Source: Arenimonas malthae CC-JY-1
Lineage (GTDB): Bacteria > Pseudomonadota > Gammaproteobacteria > Xanthomonadales > Xanthomonadaceae
Direction of reading: 5' to 3'
Assembly (NCBI RefSeq): GCF_000747075.1
Contig: NZ_AVCH01000145.1
Span: forward strand, 1-33,844
DNA: 33,844 nucleotides
Positions 21,708-30,089 of the stretch are shown piece after piece. Within the stretch, counting starts at the first letter, position 1. Each line of letters opens with the position of its first letter. Under the pieces are notes generated by a model that made no database searches, was not told the origin of the DNA, and was given only the letters and a program-made list of their open reading frames with translations. The translations under genes were made by a program, and so were the position numbers.

Positions 21708-22244
21708 ATGAACGCCCAACGCCCCCGTTACGCCCCCTCCCGCCGCGCCCTGCACTGGCTGATGTTCCTGGCCGTGGTGGCCGCCTTCGTCTTCATCGAA
21801 GGCCGCGAAAACTTCGACCGCGGCACCCCGGCCCGCCTGGCCATGGTGCAGGCGCACTTCTGGACCGGCCTGGCCATCCTGGCACTGATGCTGCCGCGCC
21901 TGCTGCTGGCCTTCTCGCGCCCGGCGCCGGCGGTGTCGCCGCCGCTGCCCGCCTGGCAGGCGGTGCCCGCCAAGGCCCTGCACCTGCTGCTGTACGCCAT
22001 GCTGGTGGCGCAGCCCCTGCTCGGGCTGTTCACGGCCTGGACCGACGGCAAGGACATCTTCATCCCCTTCACCAGCGTGGCCCTGCCCGCGCTGATGGCG
22101 GAGAGCGAATCGCTGGCGCACCAGTTCGAGGACATCCACAAGCTCGTCGGCGACGCCTTCTACTGGGTCGTGGGCCTGCACGTGCTGGCCGCGCTGTACC
22201 ATCACTTCCTTCGCCGCGACGACACGCTCCGTCGCATGACCTGA
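21708..22244 (+). CDS. cytochrome b561 family protein
   Basis: A 178-residue four-helix membrane protein binding two b-type hemes, of the CybB family. The candidate heme ligands are H16 in RALHWLM, H50 in VQAHFWTG, H144 in DIHKLVGD and H158 in GLHVLAALYHH; the 14-residue spacing of the last two is the family pattern. Known members pass electrons between quinol and periplasmic acceptors or oxidise superoxide; the role here is not determinable. Upstream lies an FNR-type site, and ltaE starts 15 nt downstream, so they likely form an operon. Confidence 0.92.
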   Translation: MNAQRPRYAPSRRALHWLMFLAVVAAFVFIEGRENFDRGTPARLAMVQAHFWTGLAILALMLPRLLLAFSRPAPAVSPPLPAWQAVPAKALHLLLYAMLVAQPLLGLFTAWTDGKDIFIPFTSVALPALMAESESLAHQFEDIHKLVGDAFYWVVGLHVLAALYHHFLRRDDTLRRMT

Positions 22245-22259
22245 CGAGGGAAGCAACGA

Positions 22260-23279
22260 ATGGATTGGGTGGACCTGCGCAGCGACACCGTCACCCGGCC
22301 CACCGCGGCCATGCGCCAGGCCGGCTTCGCGGCCGAGGTGGGCGACGACGTGATGGGCGACGACCCCAGCGTCAACGCCCTTCAGGAGCGGCTGGCCGGC
22401 GACCTCGGTTTCGAGGCCGGCCTGTTCGTGCCCAGCGGCACGCAGAGCAACCTGCTGGCGCTGATGGCGCACTGCGAACGCGGCGACGAATACCTGGTGG
22501 GCATGGACGCGCACACCTACAAGTACGAGGGCGGCGGCGCGGCCGTGCTGGGCTCGATCCAGCCGCAGCCCATCCCGCACGCGCCCGACGGCACGCTGCC
22601 GCTGGAAGCCATCGCCGCCGCCATCAAGCCGCTGGGCGATCCGCACTACGCACGCACCCGCCTGCTGGCGCTGGAAAACACCTGGCATGGCCGGCCGCTG
22701 CCGCTGGATTACCTGGCGCGTGCCGGCGAACTGGCGCGTTCGCGCGGGCTGGGCTACCACCTCGACGGCGCGCGGCTGTTCAACGCCGCCGTCGCCTGCG
22801 GCGTGCCGGCGCGCGAAATCGCCCGGCATTTCGACAGCGTGTCGGTCTGCCTGTCCAAGGGGCTGGGCGCGCCGGTGGGGTCGGTGCTGGTGGGCTCGAA
22901 GGACCTGGTGGGCAAGGCCCGGCGCTGGCGCAAGGTGCTGGGCGGCGGCTGGCGCCAGGCCGGCCTGCTGGCGGCCATGGCCAGCCACGCGCTCGACCAC
23001 CACGTGGCGCGCCTGGCCGACGACCACCGCCGCGCCGCCGCGCTGGCCGACGCACTGCGCGCGATCCCCGGCCTGTCGGTGGAGGGCGCGTTCACCAACC
23101 TGCTCTTCGTCACCCTTCCCGACGGAAAGCGCGAGGCGCTCACCGCGCACATGGAAAGCCGCGGCATCCGCATCGCCGGCGGTTACGGCACGCGCCTGCG
23201 CCTGGTGACGCACCTGGACGTGGACGACGCCGGCCTGGCCCGAACCATCGCCGCCTTCCGCGAGTTCTTCGCCGCCTGA
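22260..23279 (+). CDS. ltaE: low-specificity L-threonine aldolase
   Basis: A 339-residue PLP enzyme that cleaves threonine and allo-threonine to glycine and acetaldehyde. Signatures are VDLRSDTVTRPTAAMR at the start, EVGDDVMGDDPSVNALQ, the PSGTQSNLLAL loop, HLDGARLFNAAVA with the PLP-contacting Asp, and SVCLSKGLGAPVGSVLVG with K200 as the Schiff-base lysine. It starts 15 nt after the cytochrome b561 gene with GAGGGA as ribosome binding site. Its stop is 1 nt from that of the convergent MFS gene. Confidence 0.95.
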   Translation: MDWVDLRSDTVTRPTAAMRQAGFAAEVGDDVMGDDPSVNALQERLAGDLGFEAGLFVPSGTQSNLLALMAHCERGDEYLVGMDAHTYKYEGGGAAVLGSIQPQPIPHAPDGTLPLEAIAAAIKPLGDPHYARTRLLALENTWHGRPLPLDYLARAGELARSRGLGYHLDGARLFNAAVACGVPAREIARHFDSVSVCLSKGLGAPVGSVLVGSKDLVGKARRWRKVLGGGWRQAGLLAAMASHALDHHVARLADDHRRAAALADALRAIPGLSVEGAFTNLLFVTLPDGKREALTAHMESRGIRIAGGYGTRLRLVTHLDVDDAGLARTIAAFREFFAA

Positions 23280-23280
23280 A

Positions 23281-24711
23281 TCAGGTCGCGGGCCGCTGCG
23301 CGGCCTTGGGTTCCGCCACTTCCTGCCCCGCTTGCGCGCGGCCGGCCATTTCCGCGCCGGCGTCGCGCGGCAGCCGGAACATCAGCCAGGCCGACAGTGC
23401 GGAAATGGTGCCCACGGTCAGGAAGGCCCAGCCGAAGTTGCCGGCGTCGGCGTAGTCGTGGCCGGTGAGCGCGCCGGCCACCTGCAGCGCGTAGCCGCCG
23501 ATGGCCACGCCCAGCGCCAGCGAGAACTGCTGCATCATGCCCGACAGGCTGCTGGCCTGGCCCATGCGCGCCGGGTCCACTTCGGCGTAGCTGATGGCGT
23601 TGAGGCTGGTGAACTGCAGCGAGCGGAAGCAGCCCGACACCAGCAGCACGCCCATGATGAGCCAGTGCGGCGTATCGGCGCGGAACAGGCCGAAACCCGC
23701 CAGCATCGCCGAGGCCAGCAACGCGTTGATCCACAGCACCCGCCGGAAACCGAAGCGGCGCAGCACCGCGGCGGCAATCGTCTTCATGAACATCGCGCCC
23801 ACCGCCGACACGAAGGTGAGCAGGCCCGAGGCCAGCGGGCTCAGGCCGAAGCCCAGCTGCAGCATCAGCGGCAGCAGGAAGGGCGTGGCGCCGATGCCGA
23901 TGCGGAACAGCGTGCCGCCCAGCACGCCGGCGCGGAAGGTGGGCAGCTTCAGCAGGCCAAGGTCGATGAGCGGGTGCGGGTGCCGGCGCGCATGCCACAC
24001 GTAGGCCGCCATGCCGGCCAGCCCCACCAGCAGGCAACCCAGCGCCACCGGCGTGGACACCATGTGCCGGCCCAGGGTGGAGAAACCGAACAGCGCCAGC
24101 GCCAGGCCCAGGCCCGAGAGCGCGAAGCCGGTCCAGTCCAGCGGTTTCACCGGTTCGCGCAGGTCGGGCACGTAGCGCCAGGCCAGCACCAGGCCCAGCG
24201 CGCCCATGGGCAGGTTGATCAGGAATATCCAGCGCCAGTCGCTGTAGGTGGCGATGAAGCCGCCCACCGGCGGCCCGATGATGGGCGCCACCAGCGCCGG
24301 GATGGTGAGCCAGCTCAGGGCCTGCACCAGTTCGCTCTTTGGCACGGTGCGCAGCAGCACCAGCCGGCCCACGGGCACCATCAGCGCGCCGCCCATGCCC
24401 TGCAGGAAACGCGCGGCCACCATCTGCTCCAGGCTGCCACTGGCCGCGCAGCCAACGGAGCCCAGCAGGAACACCGCGATCGCCGCCATGAAGGTGCGCT
24501 TGGCCCCGAACCGGTCCGCCACCCAGCCGCTGACGGGGATGAACACGGCCAGCGCCAGCAGGTAGGCGGTGAGCGCCAGCTTGAGCGCGATGGGCTCGGT
24601 ACCCAGGTCGGCCGCGATCGCCGGCAGCGAGGTGGCGATGGCCGTCGAGTCCATGTTTTCGATGAACAGGGCACAGGCGACGATCAGGGAGAGGCGGCGG
24701 CCGGGGTTCAT
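23281..24711 (-). CDS. MFS drug exporter (DHA2-like)
   Basis: A 476-residue proton-coupled exporter of the major facilitator superfamily. Typical drug/H+ antiporter motifs are ENMDSTAIATSLPAIA in helix 1, motif A GWVADRFGAKRTF in the 2-3 loop, RFLQGMGGALMVPVGR in helix 4 (motif B with Arg) and GPPVGGFIA in helix 5 (motif C). Fourteen helices are usual for DHA2. The closest E. coli type is the MdtD/EmrB group. The gene diverges from the MarR-GNAT fusion across a 69-nt gap with an inverted repeat, so it is likely regulated by that protein. A GACAAT box lies 8 nt before the ATG. Confidence 0.92.
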   Translation of the reverse strand: MNPGRRLSLIVACALFIENMDSTAIATSLPAIAADLGTEPIALKLALTAYLLALAVFIPVSGWVADRFGAKRTFMAAIAVFLLGSVGCAASGSLEQMVAARFLQGMGGALMVPVGRLVLLRTVPKSELVQALSWLTIPALVAPIIGPPVGGFIATYSDWRWIFLINLPMGALGLVLAWRYVPDLREPVKPLDWTGFALSGLGLALALFGFSTLGRHMVSTPVALGCLLVGLAGMAAYVWHARRHPHPLIDLGLLKLPTFRAGVLGGTLFRIGIGATPFLLPLMLQLGFGLSPLASGLLTFVSAVGAMFMKTIAAAVLRRFGFRRVLWINALLASAMLAGFGLFRADTPHWLIMGVLLVSGCFRSLQFTSLNAISYAEVDPARMGQASSLSGMMQQFSLALGVAIGGYALQVAGALTGHDYADAGNFGWAFLTVGTISALSAWLMFRLPRDAGAEMAGRAQAGQEVAEPKAAQRPAT

Positions 24712-24719
24712 CGGGGCCT

Positions 24720-24771
24720 ATTGTCTTCGGTCTTCGGGCGGGTATATGTTAGCACTTACGCAATACCTGCC
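24720..24771. promoter_or_regulatory. divergent promoter and operator region, MFS / marR-GNAT
   Basis: Rightward: TTGTCT (24721-24726), 16 nt, TATATG (24743-24748). Leftward: GACAAT (24725-24720) 8 nt before the MFS ATG. Over the rightward -10 sits an inverted repeat, GGCGGGTAT (24737-24745) and ATACCTGCC (24763-24771), 8 of 9 matching, 17 nt apart. A shorter imperfect palindrome GTTAG-CA-CTTAC (24748-24759) lies at its centre. These are good candidates for MarR binding and autoregulation. Confidence 0.5.
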
Positions 24772-24780
24772 GAGACAGCC

Positions 24781-25749
24781 ATGAGCTTCCTTTCCGAGCA
24801 GGGCACCCTGGCCCTGGCGAGCCGCCTGAAGGCGCTCAGCGACCGCAGTTACGACCTGGTGGACCAGATCTACCGGGAGCACGGCATCGCGCTGCAGGCG
24901 CGCTGGTTCCCGGTGCTCCGGCTGCTGCAGCAGCGCGGGCCGATGGCCGTGGGCGACATCGCCCGCGAGGTGGGGCTGACCCATTCGGCGGTGAGCCAGC
25001 TGGCCAACAAGCTCACCCGCGAAGGCTTCCTGGTGCGCCAGAAGGGCGGCGACCGACGCCAGCGCGTGCTCGCCCTCGCCCCGCTGGCCGAAGAGGAACT
25101 GCGCAAGGCCCGGCCGCTCTGGCAGGCCATGCGCGCCAGCGTCGAGCGCCGGATCATGGACACCGGCGTCGACCTGCTCGCCGCCCTGTCGCAGTACGAA
25201 GCCAGCCTGGACGAGCGCCCGCTGCCGGCCGACGTCACCCGGCGCGTGCGCGCGCTGGAATCGGCCGCGCTGCGCATCGTCCCGTTCGCGCCGGCGCTGC
25301 GCGAGCACTTCTACCGGCTCAATGCCGAGTGGCTGGCCAAGTACTTCAAGATCGAACCCATCGACCACGCGGTGCTCTCCGAGCCCGAGAAGCACATCCT
25401 CGCGCCCGGCGGCAGCATCCTGTTCGCGCTGGTCGGCGACGAGGTGGTGGGCACCTGCGCGCTGATGCCCGACGGCCCCGGCGTGTACGAACTGACCAAG
25501 ATGGCAGTGACCGGCGGCCACCAGGGCCTGGGCATCGGCCGCAAGCTGATGGAAGCCGCCATCGCCGAGTTCCACCGCCTGGGCGGCAAGGAACTGTTCC
25601 TGGAATCGCAGCGCCGGCTGCAGCCCGCGCTCAAGCTCTACGAAAGCGTCGGCTTCGAAATGCAGCCGGGCGTGAAACCCGGCAGCCACTACCAGCGCGC
25701 CGACGTCTACATGATCTACCGCGGCGCGCCTCAGGCCGCCAGGCCGTAG
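24781..25749 (+). CDS. MarR-type regulator fused to GNAT acetyltransferase
   Basis: A 322-residue two-domain protein. Residues 1-145 form a MarR winged-helix domain: dimer helices, then the helix-turn-helix DIAREVGLTHSAVSQLANKL (59-78) and a wing with GGDRRQRVLAL (89-99). Residues about 160-315 form a GNAT acetyltransferase with VYELTKMAVTGGHQGLGIGRKLM (acetyl-CoA loop QGLGIGRK, 248-255) and a C-terminal LKLYESVGFEM. Such fusions recur in bacteria; whether the enzyme senses or modifies the ligand is not known. It diverges from an MFS exporter, suggesting control of efflux coupled to acetylation of the drug. Its 3' end overlaps the convergent prlC by 19 nt. Confidence 0.93.
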   Translation: MSFLSEQGTLALASRLKALSDRSYDLVDQIYREHGIALQARWFPVLRLLQQRGPMAVGDIAREVGLTHSAVSQLANKLTREGFLVRQKGGDRRQRVLALAPLAEEELRKARPLWQAMRASVERRIMDTGVDLLAALSQYEASLDERPLPADVTRRVRALESAALRIVPFAPALREHFYRLNAEWLAKYFKIEPIDHAVLSEPEKHILAPGGSILFALVGDEVVGTCALMPDGPGVYELTKMAVTGGHQGLGIGRKLMEAAIAEFHRLGGKELFLESQRRLQPALKLYESVGFEMQPGVKPGSHYQRADVYMIYRGAPQAARP

Positions 25750-27773
25750 GAGCGCAGCAGGGCTTCGGGGTCGGGTTCGCGGCCGCGGAAGGCGACGAAG
25801 CTCTCCAGGGCCGGGCGCGAGCCGCCCACCGCCAGGATCTCGCGGCGGTAGCGCGCGCCGGTGGCGGCGTCGAACACGCCGGCCTCCTCGAAAGCCGAGA
25901 ACGCGTCGGCGCTCAGCACTTCCGCCCACAGGTAGCTGTAGTAGCCGGCCGAATAGCCGCCCGAGAAGATGTGCGTGAACGCGTGCGGGCCGCGGTGCCA
26001 GTGCGGCGGCTTCACCACCGCCACTTCGTCGCGCACCTCGGCCAGCAGCTCCAGCGTGCGCGGGCCGCGCGCCGGGTCGAATTCCAGGTGCATGCGGAAG
26101 TCGTAGAGCGCGAATTCCAGCTGGCGCACCAGGAACAGGCCGGCGTGGAAATGCCGGGCCTGCAGCATCTTCGCGTACAGGTCGTCGGGCAGGCGTTCGC
26201 CGGTCTGCCAGTGTTTCGCGAACAGGTCCAGCGCCTCGCGCTGCCAGGCGAAGTTCTCCATGAACTGGCTGGGCAGCTCCACCGCGTCCCACTCCACGCC
26301 GCTGATGCCGCCGACGCTGGGCCAGTCCACCTCGGTGAGCAGGTGGTGGATGCCGTGGCCGAATTCATGGAACAGCGTGACCACGTCGTCGTGCGTGAGC
26401 ATCGCCGGCGCATCGCCACTGGGCGGCGGGAAATTACAGGTCAGGTAGGCGACGGGCTTGTGCTCCGCCTCGCCGTCGCGCAGGCGCGAGCGGCACACGT
26501 CCATCCAGGCGCCGCCGCGCTTGCCGGCGCGGGCGTAGTGGTCGAGGTAGACGCCGGCGCGCACGCTGCCGTCGTGGTCCACCACGTCGAAGTAGTGCAC
26601 GTCCGGGTGCCAGGCGTCCACGCCCTTGCGCTCGACCAGGCGCATGCCGAACACGCGCTCGGCCACGGTGAACAGGCCCTGCATCACCGCCGGCAGCGGG
26701 AAATACGGCTTGAGGTCTTCCTCGCTGAAGGCGAAGCGCGATTCGCGCAGCTTTTCGGAGGCGTAGGCCACGTCCCAGGGCTGCAGGTCGGGGATTCCGA
26801 TCGTGGCCGCGAACGCGCGCAGCTCTTCCAGTTCGCGCTGCGCCACCGGCCGCGCCTTGGCCGCCAGTTCGCGCAGGAAACCCAGCACGCGTTCGGGCGT
26901 GCCGGCCATCTTGTCGGCCAGCGACACGTGCGCGGCCGAGGCGAACCCCAGCAGCTGCGCGGCCTCGTGGCGCAGGGCCAGGATGCGGCCGATGCGCTCG
27001 CCGTTGTCGAAGCGCCCGGCGTGCGGGCCCTGCTCGGACGCGCGGGTGTTGTAGGCGATGTACAGCTCCTCGCGCAGCGCGCGCGAATCGGCGAAGGTCA
27101 GCACCGCCTGCACCACCGGGCCCTTCAGCGTGGCCAGGTAGCCCTCGGCGTCCTTTTCCTGCGCCATCGCCCGCAGCAGGCCGCGGGCCGATTCCGGCAG
27201 GCCCGCCAGCTCCTCTTCCGACACCGGCCGCGACCAGGCATCGGTGGCGTCGAGCACGGCTTCCTCGAATTCGGTCTCCAGCTTGCTCAGCTCGTTCTGG
27301 ATGGCCTTGAAGCGCGAGCGCGCCGGTTCCTCCAGCGCCACGCCGCTGAGCTGGAAGCCACGCAGGCTGTCCTCGACCAGGGCCTGGCGGGCGCGGTCGA
27401 GCGCGGCGAATTCCGGCGCGTCGCGCAGGGCCTTCACCGCCGCGTACAGGTCGCGGTTCTGGCCCAGCTCGGTGCCGTGTTCGGTGAGCTTTTCCAGCGC
27501 CTCGGAATAGGCCTCGCGCAGCGCCGGCGAATCCTTCACGCCATGCAGGTGCGACACCGGCGAGAAGGTGCGGCCCAGCCGCTCCTCCCAGCGCTCGAGC
27601 GGGGCCATCAGGCGGGCGAAATCACGCGCCGTCGGGTCGGCCACCAGGCGGTCCACCTCGGCGCGGAAGCCGGCCAGCACCTCGTCGATGGCGGGGTTCA
27701 CGTGCTCCGGCGCGATGGCGGAAAACAGCGGCAGTTCGCCGTCGGCAAGCAGGGGGTTGTTCGTCGTGGTCAT
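25731..27773 (-). CDS. prlC: oligopeptidase A (M3 metallopeptidase)
   Basis: A 680-residue cytoplasmic zinc peptidase that degrades oligopeptides and cleaved signal peptides. The HEFGH motif is at H469-E470...H473, and the third zinc ligand is probably E499 in WDAVELPSQFMEN. Other family parts are NPLLADGELPLFSAIAPEHV at the N-terminus, the AWMDVCRSR segment, and the C-terminal FTHIFSGGYSAGYYSYLWAEVL that closes the active site. Length is normal for PrlC/OpdA. ATG 27773 was chosen from the conserved N-terminus; the frame stays open far upstream over another gene. It follows the aldehyde dehydrogenase by 35 nt. Confidence 0.95.
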   Translation of the reverse strand: MTTTNNPLLADGELPLFSAIAPEHVNPAIDEVLAGFRAEVDRLVADPTARDFARLMAPLERWEERLGRTFSPVSHLHGVKDSPALREAYSEALEKLTEHGTELGQNRDLYAAVKALRDAPEFAALDRARQALVEDSLRGFQLSGVALEEPARSRFKAIQNELSKLETEFEEAVLDATDAWSRPVSEEELAGLPESARGLLRAMAQEKDAEGYLATLKGPVVQAVLTFADSRALREELYIAYNTRASEQGPHAGRFDNGERIGRILALRHEAAQLLGFASAAHVSLADKMAGTPERVLGFLRELAAKARPVAQRELEELRAFAATIGIPDLQPWDVAYASEKLRESRFAFSEEDLKPYFPLPAVMQGLFTVAERVFGMRLVERKGVDAWHPDVHYFDVVDHDGSVRAGVYLDHYARAGKRGGAWMDVCRSRLRDGEAEHKPVAYLTCNFPPPSGDAPAMLTHDDVVTLFHEFGHGIHHLLTEVDWPSVGGISGVEWDAVELPSQFMENFAWQREALDLFAKHWQTGERLPDDLYAKMLQARHFHAGLFLVRQLEFALYDFRMHLEFDPARGPRTLELLAEVRDEVAVVKPPHWHRGPHAFTHIFSGGYSAGYYSYLWAEVLSADAFSAFEEAGVFDAATGARYRREILAVGGSRPALESFVAFRGREPDPEALLRSYGLAA

Positions 27774-27785
27774 GGTTTCACAGGT

Positions 27786-27801
27786 GGCGGCGCGTGCCGC
27801 C
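27786..27801 (-). other. GC hairpin between aldehyde dehydrogenase and prlC
   Basis: A perfect 6-bp stem, GGCGGC (27786-27791) with GCCGCC (27796-27801), and a 4-nt loop lies in the 35-nt gap. No U-tract follows on the minus strand, so it is not a clear terminator. It could slow polymerase or protect an mRNA end. Confidence 0.3.
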
Positions 27802-27808
27802 GTTTCAA

Positions 27809-29227
27809 TCAGCGGGTAAGGAACTTCACCACGAAATCGGCCAGCTTCCGGTAGGGCGGGTCGAACACGAACATGCCGTTCAGGCGCGACTGGTACAGCA
27901 CCGGCATCGGCTTGCTGAAGGCCAGGAAGCCGGCCTCGCCGTGGTACTGGCCCATGCCGCTGGGGCCGACGCCGCCCACCGGCAGCTCGTGCTGGCCGAA
28001 GTGGATGAGCGTGTCGTTCACGCACACGCCGCCGGCCACGATGGCGTCGAGCGTGTGGCGCAAACGCGCGCGGTCGCGGTCGAAGGGATAGAACGCCAGC
28101 GGGCGGTCGCGGCCCTGGATGTAGGCGATCGCCTCGTCGTGGCTGTCGTAGGACTTCACCGGCAGCAGCGGGCCGAAGATTTCCTCCTGCATCACCCTGG
28201 CGTCGTCGGGCGGGTCCAGCAGCACCGTGGGCGGGATCACTTCCACGCCCGGCGGCGGCGTTTCGTTGTCGGGGCGGTGCTGCACCACGCTCACGCCGCG
28301 CTCGCGGGCATCGTCGAGCCAGGCGCGCAGGCGGTCGGCCTGGCGGTGGTTCACCACCGCGGTGTAGTCGGGGTTGCCGGCCAGCGTGGGGTAGCGGCGG
28401 CGCAGCGAGGCGAGGTAGGCGCGCACGAACTCGTCGCGCTGGGCGCGCGGCACCAGCACGTAGTCGGGCGCCACGCAGGTCTGGCCGCCGTTGAAGCACT
28501 TGCCGGCGGCGATGCGCTCGGCCGCATGCTCCACCGGGTAGTCCGGCGCGATCAGGGCAGGCGACTTGCCGCCCAGCTCCAGCGTCAGCGGCACCAGGTT
28601 CGGCGCCGCGGCGGCCATGACCGCCCGGCCCACCGTGGTCGAGCCGGTGAACACCAGGTGGTCGAAGGGCAGCCGGGTGAAGGCCGCGCCCACCGCGGCG
28701 TCGCCCAGCACCACCGACACGCGCTCGGGCGGGAACACTTCGCTGATGAGGCGGGCCAGCAGTTCGGCCGTGCGCGGCGTGTGTTCCGACGGCTTCACCA
28801 TCGCGTGGTTGCCGGCGGCGATGGCGTCGGCCAGCGGGATCAGGGCCAGCTGGATGGGGTAGTTCCAGGGCGCCACGATGCCCACCACGCCCAGTGGTTG
28901 CCGGCGGATCTCGGCGCGGGCGGGCAGGAAGGCCCAGTTCACGCCGCGGCGCTCGGGGCGCATCCAGCCGCGCAGCTTGCGGCGCAGGTAGGCCACCTCG
29001 TCGAGCGTGGTCATGATGTCCGCGGCCAGGGTTTCGTGGCGCGAACGGCGGCCGAAGTCGGCGGACACCGCCTTCACCAGGTCGTCCCGGTGCCGGCGCA
29101 CGGCCTCGCCCAGCCGGGCCAGGTCGTCCATGCGCTGGCGGTAGCCGGGCGGCTGGCGCCGGTGGGCGGCCCGCAGCTGGGCCAGCAGCGGGCGCAGGTC
29201 GTCGTCGGGGTGGGCGGGGGTGTCCAT
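27809..29227 (-). CDS. calB: coniferyl-aldehyde-dehydrogenase-type ALDH
   Basis: A 472-residue NAD(P)-dependent aldehyde dehydrogenase. The catalytic cysteine is C251 in GGQTCVAPDYV and the general base is E217 in LELGGKSPAL. VGIVAPWNYPIQLALIPL and FTGSTTVGRAVM are the cofactor-binding parts. C-terminal HELPVGGVGPSGMGQYHGEAGF is typical of class 3-like ALDHs and of coniferyl aldehyde dehydrogenases, which share the short form lacking an N-terminal extension. Oxidation of aromatic or fatty aldehydes is likely; coniferyl aldehyde itself is not proven. ATG 29227 is 7 nt after a TAAACT box. prlC follows after 35 nt, and the carbonic anhydrase gene diverges. Confidence 0.88.
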   Translation of the reverse strand: MDTPAHPDDDLRPLLAQLRAAHRRQPPGYRQRMDDLARLGEAVRRHRDDLVKAVSADFGRRSRHETLAADIMTTLDEVAYLRRKLRGWMRPERRGVNWAFLPARAEIRRQPLGVVGIVAPWNYPIQLALIPLADAIAAGNHAMVKPSEHTPRTAELLARLISEVFPPERVSVVLGDAAVGAAFTRLPFDHLVFTGSTTVGRAVMAAAAPNLVPLTLELGGKSPALIAPDYPVEHAAERIAAGKCFNGGQTCVAPDYVLVPRAQRDEFVRAYLASLRRRYPTLAGNPDYTAVVNHRQADRLRAWLDDARERGVSVVQHRPDNETPPPGVEVIPPTVLLDPPDDARVMQEEIFGPLLPVKSYDSHDEAIAYIQGRDRPLAFYPFDRDRARLRHTLDAIVAGGVCVNDTLIHFGQHELPVGGVGPSGMGQYHGEAGFLAFSKPMPVLYQSRLNGMFVFDPPYRKLADFVVKFLTR

Positions 29228-29234
29228 GGCTGGC

Positions 29235-29240
29235 AGTTTA
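29235..29240 (-). promoter_or_regulatory. -10 box of the aldehyde dehydrogenase gene
   Basis: TAAACT on the minus strand is separated from the ATG by GCCAGCC (7 nt). It fits a leaderless start. It matches consensus at only 4 of 6 positions, with no -35 seen. Confidence 0.35.
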
Positions 29241-29278
29241 CGACCAAGGGACGTAAGGCGGGCGCGAATTCCCGGAGG

Positions 29279-29284
29279 TAGAAT
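29279..29284 (+). promoter_or_regulatory. -10 box of the carbonic anhydrase gene
   Basis: TAGAAT (5 of 6) is followed by CAAACC and the ATG at 29291. GGAGG at 29274-29278 lies upstream of the box, 12 nt from the ATG, and would only serve as a ribosome binding site if transcription started further up. The two readings are exclusive. Confidence 0.45.
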
Positions 29285-29290
29285 CAAACC

Positions 29291-29824
29291 ATGAACCTGC
29301 GACCCTACAAGGGCATCCTGCCCACCCTCGGCGCCCGGGCCTACGTGGACCCGGCCGCCACCGTCATCGGCGACGTGCACCTGGGCGAAGACAGCTCGGT
29401 CTGGCCCGGCTGCGTCATCCGCGGCGACGTGAACCACATCCGCATCGGCGCCCGCACCAACGTGCAGGACGGCACCATCATCCACGTCACCCACGACGGC
29501 CCCTACACCCGGCCCGACGGCTTCCCGACGATCATCGGCGACGACGTCACCATCGGCCACGGCGCCATCATCCACGCCTGCACCATCGGCAACGCGGTGC
29601 TCATCGGCATGGGCGCCACCGTGCTCGACGGCGCCGAGGTGATGGACAACGGCTTCGTGGGCGCCGGCGCCGTGGTGCCGCCCGGCAAGAAGGTGCTGGC
29701 CGGCGAGCTGTGGCTGGGCAACCCGGCCAAGCCGGTGCGCCACCTTTCCGACAAGGAAATCGAGCAGCTGTACTACAGCGCCAAACACTACGTCCGCCTG
29801 AAGGACGAGTACCTGGCGGGCTGA
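29291..29824 (+). CDS. gamma carbonic anhydrase family protein
   Basis: A 177-residue left-handed beta-helix protein of the gamma carbonic anhydrase family (YrdA/PaaY-like), forming trimers. Hexapeptide repeats run through most of the chain. Metal-binding histidines are H65 in GTIIHV, H90 in TIGHGA and H95 in IIHACT. R44 and D46 in CVIRGDVNHI and Q59 in NVQDGT are the usual conserved partners. Carbonic anhydrase activity is plausible but many members were inactive or bind other ligands. Start ATG 29291 is followed directly by conserved sequence. The gene diverges from the aldehyde dehydrogenase and converges on ykgJ with a 13-nt gap. Confidence 0.93.
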   Translation: MNLRPYKGILPTLGARAYVDPAATVIGDVHLGEDSSVWPGCVIRGDVNHIRIGARTNVQDGTIIHVTHDGPYTRPDGFPTIIGDDVTIGHGAIIHACTIGNAVLIGMGATVLDGAEVMDNGFVGAGAVVPPGKKVLAGELWLGNPAKPVRHLSDKEIEQLYYSAKHYVRLKDEYLAG

Positions 29825-29837
29825 ACCCCGCCGCGGC

Positions 29838-30089
29838 TCAGGCCGTGGCCCGCTCCAGCGCCATCAGCCCGGCCAGCGCGTCGTCGCGGCTGGCGCCGCA
29901 CATGCTGTCCGACGGCCGCAGCGAAGTGCACACCGCCGGCCGCTCCGGCGAACCGAAGACCAGGCAGCGGTAGTCGTCGCCCAGCTGCACGCAGGGCATG
30001 CCGGCAGGCTTTCCGTGCGGCATGCCCGGGATGGGCGAACTGATCGAGGGCGCGATGCAGCAGGCGCCGCAGCCGGCCCGGCAGTCCAT
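29838..30089 (-). CDS. ykgJ: YkgJ family cysteine cluster protein
   Basis: An 83-residue protein with eight cysteines (C3, C7, C10, C11, C33, C42, C54, C64), matching the CxxxCGACC start of the YkgJ/UPF0153 family, thought to bind zinc or an iron-sulfur cluster. Function is unknown. The [16 protein letters not shown] segment is typical. Its ATG shares one base with the aroE stop (TGATG), so it is translationally coupled as the last gene of hemB-aroE-ykgJ. Confidence 0.88.
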   Translation of the reverse strand: MDCRAGCGACCIAPSISSPIPGMPHGKPAGMPCVQLGDDYRCLVFGSPERPAVCTSLRPSDSMCGASRDDALAGLMALERATA

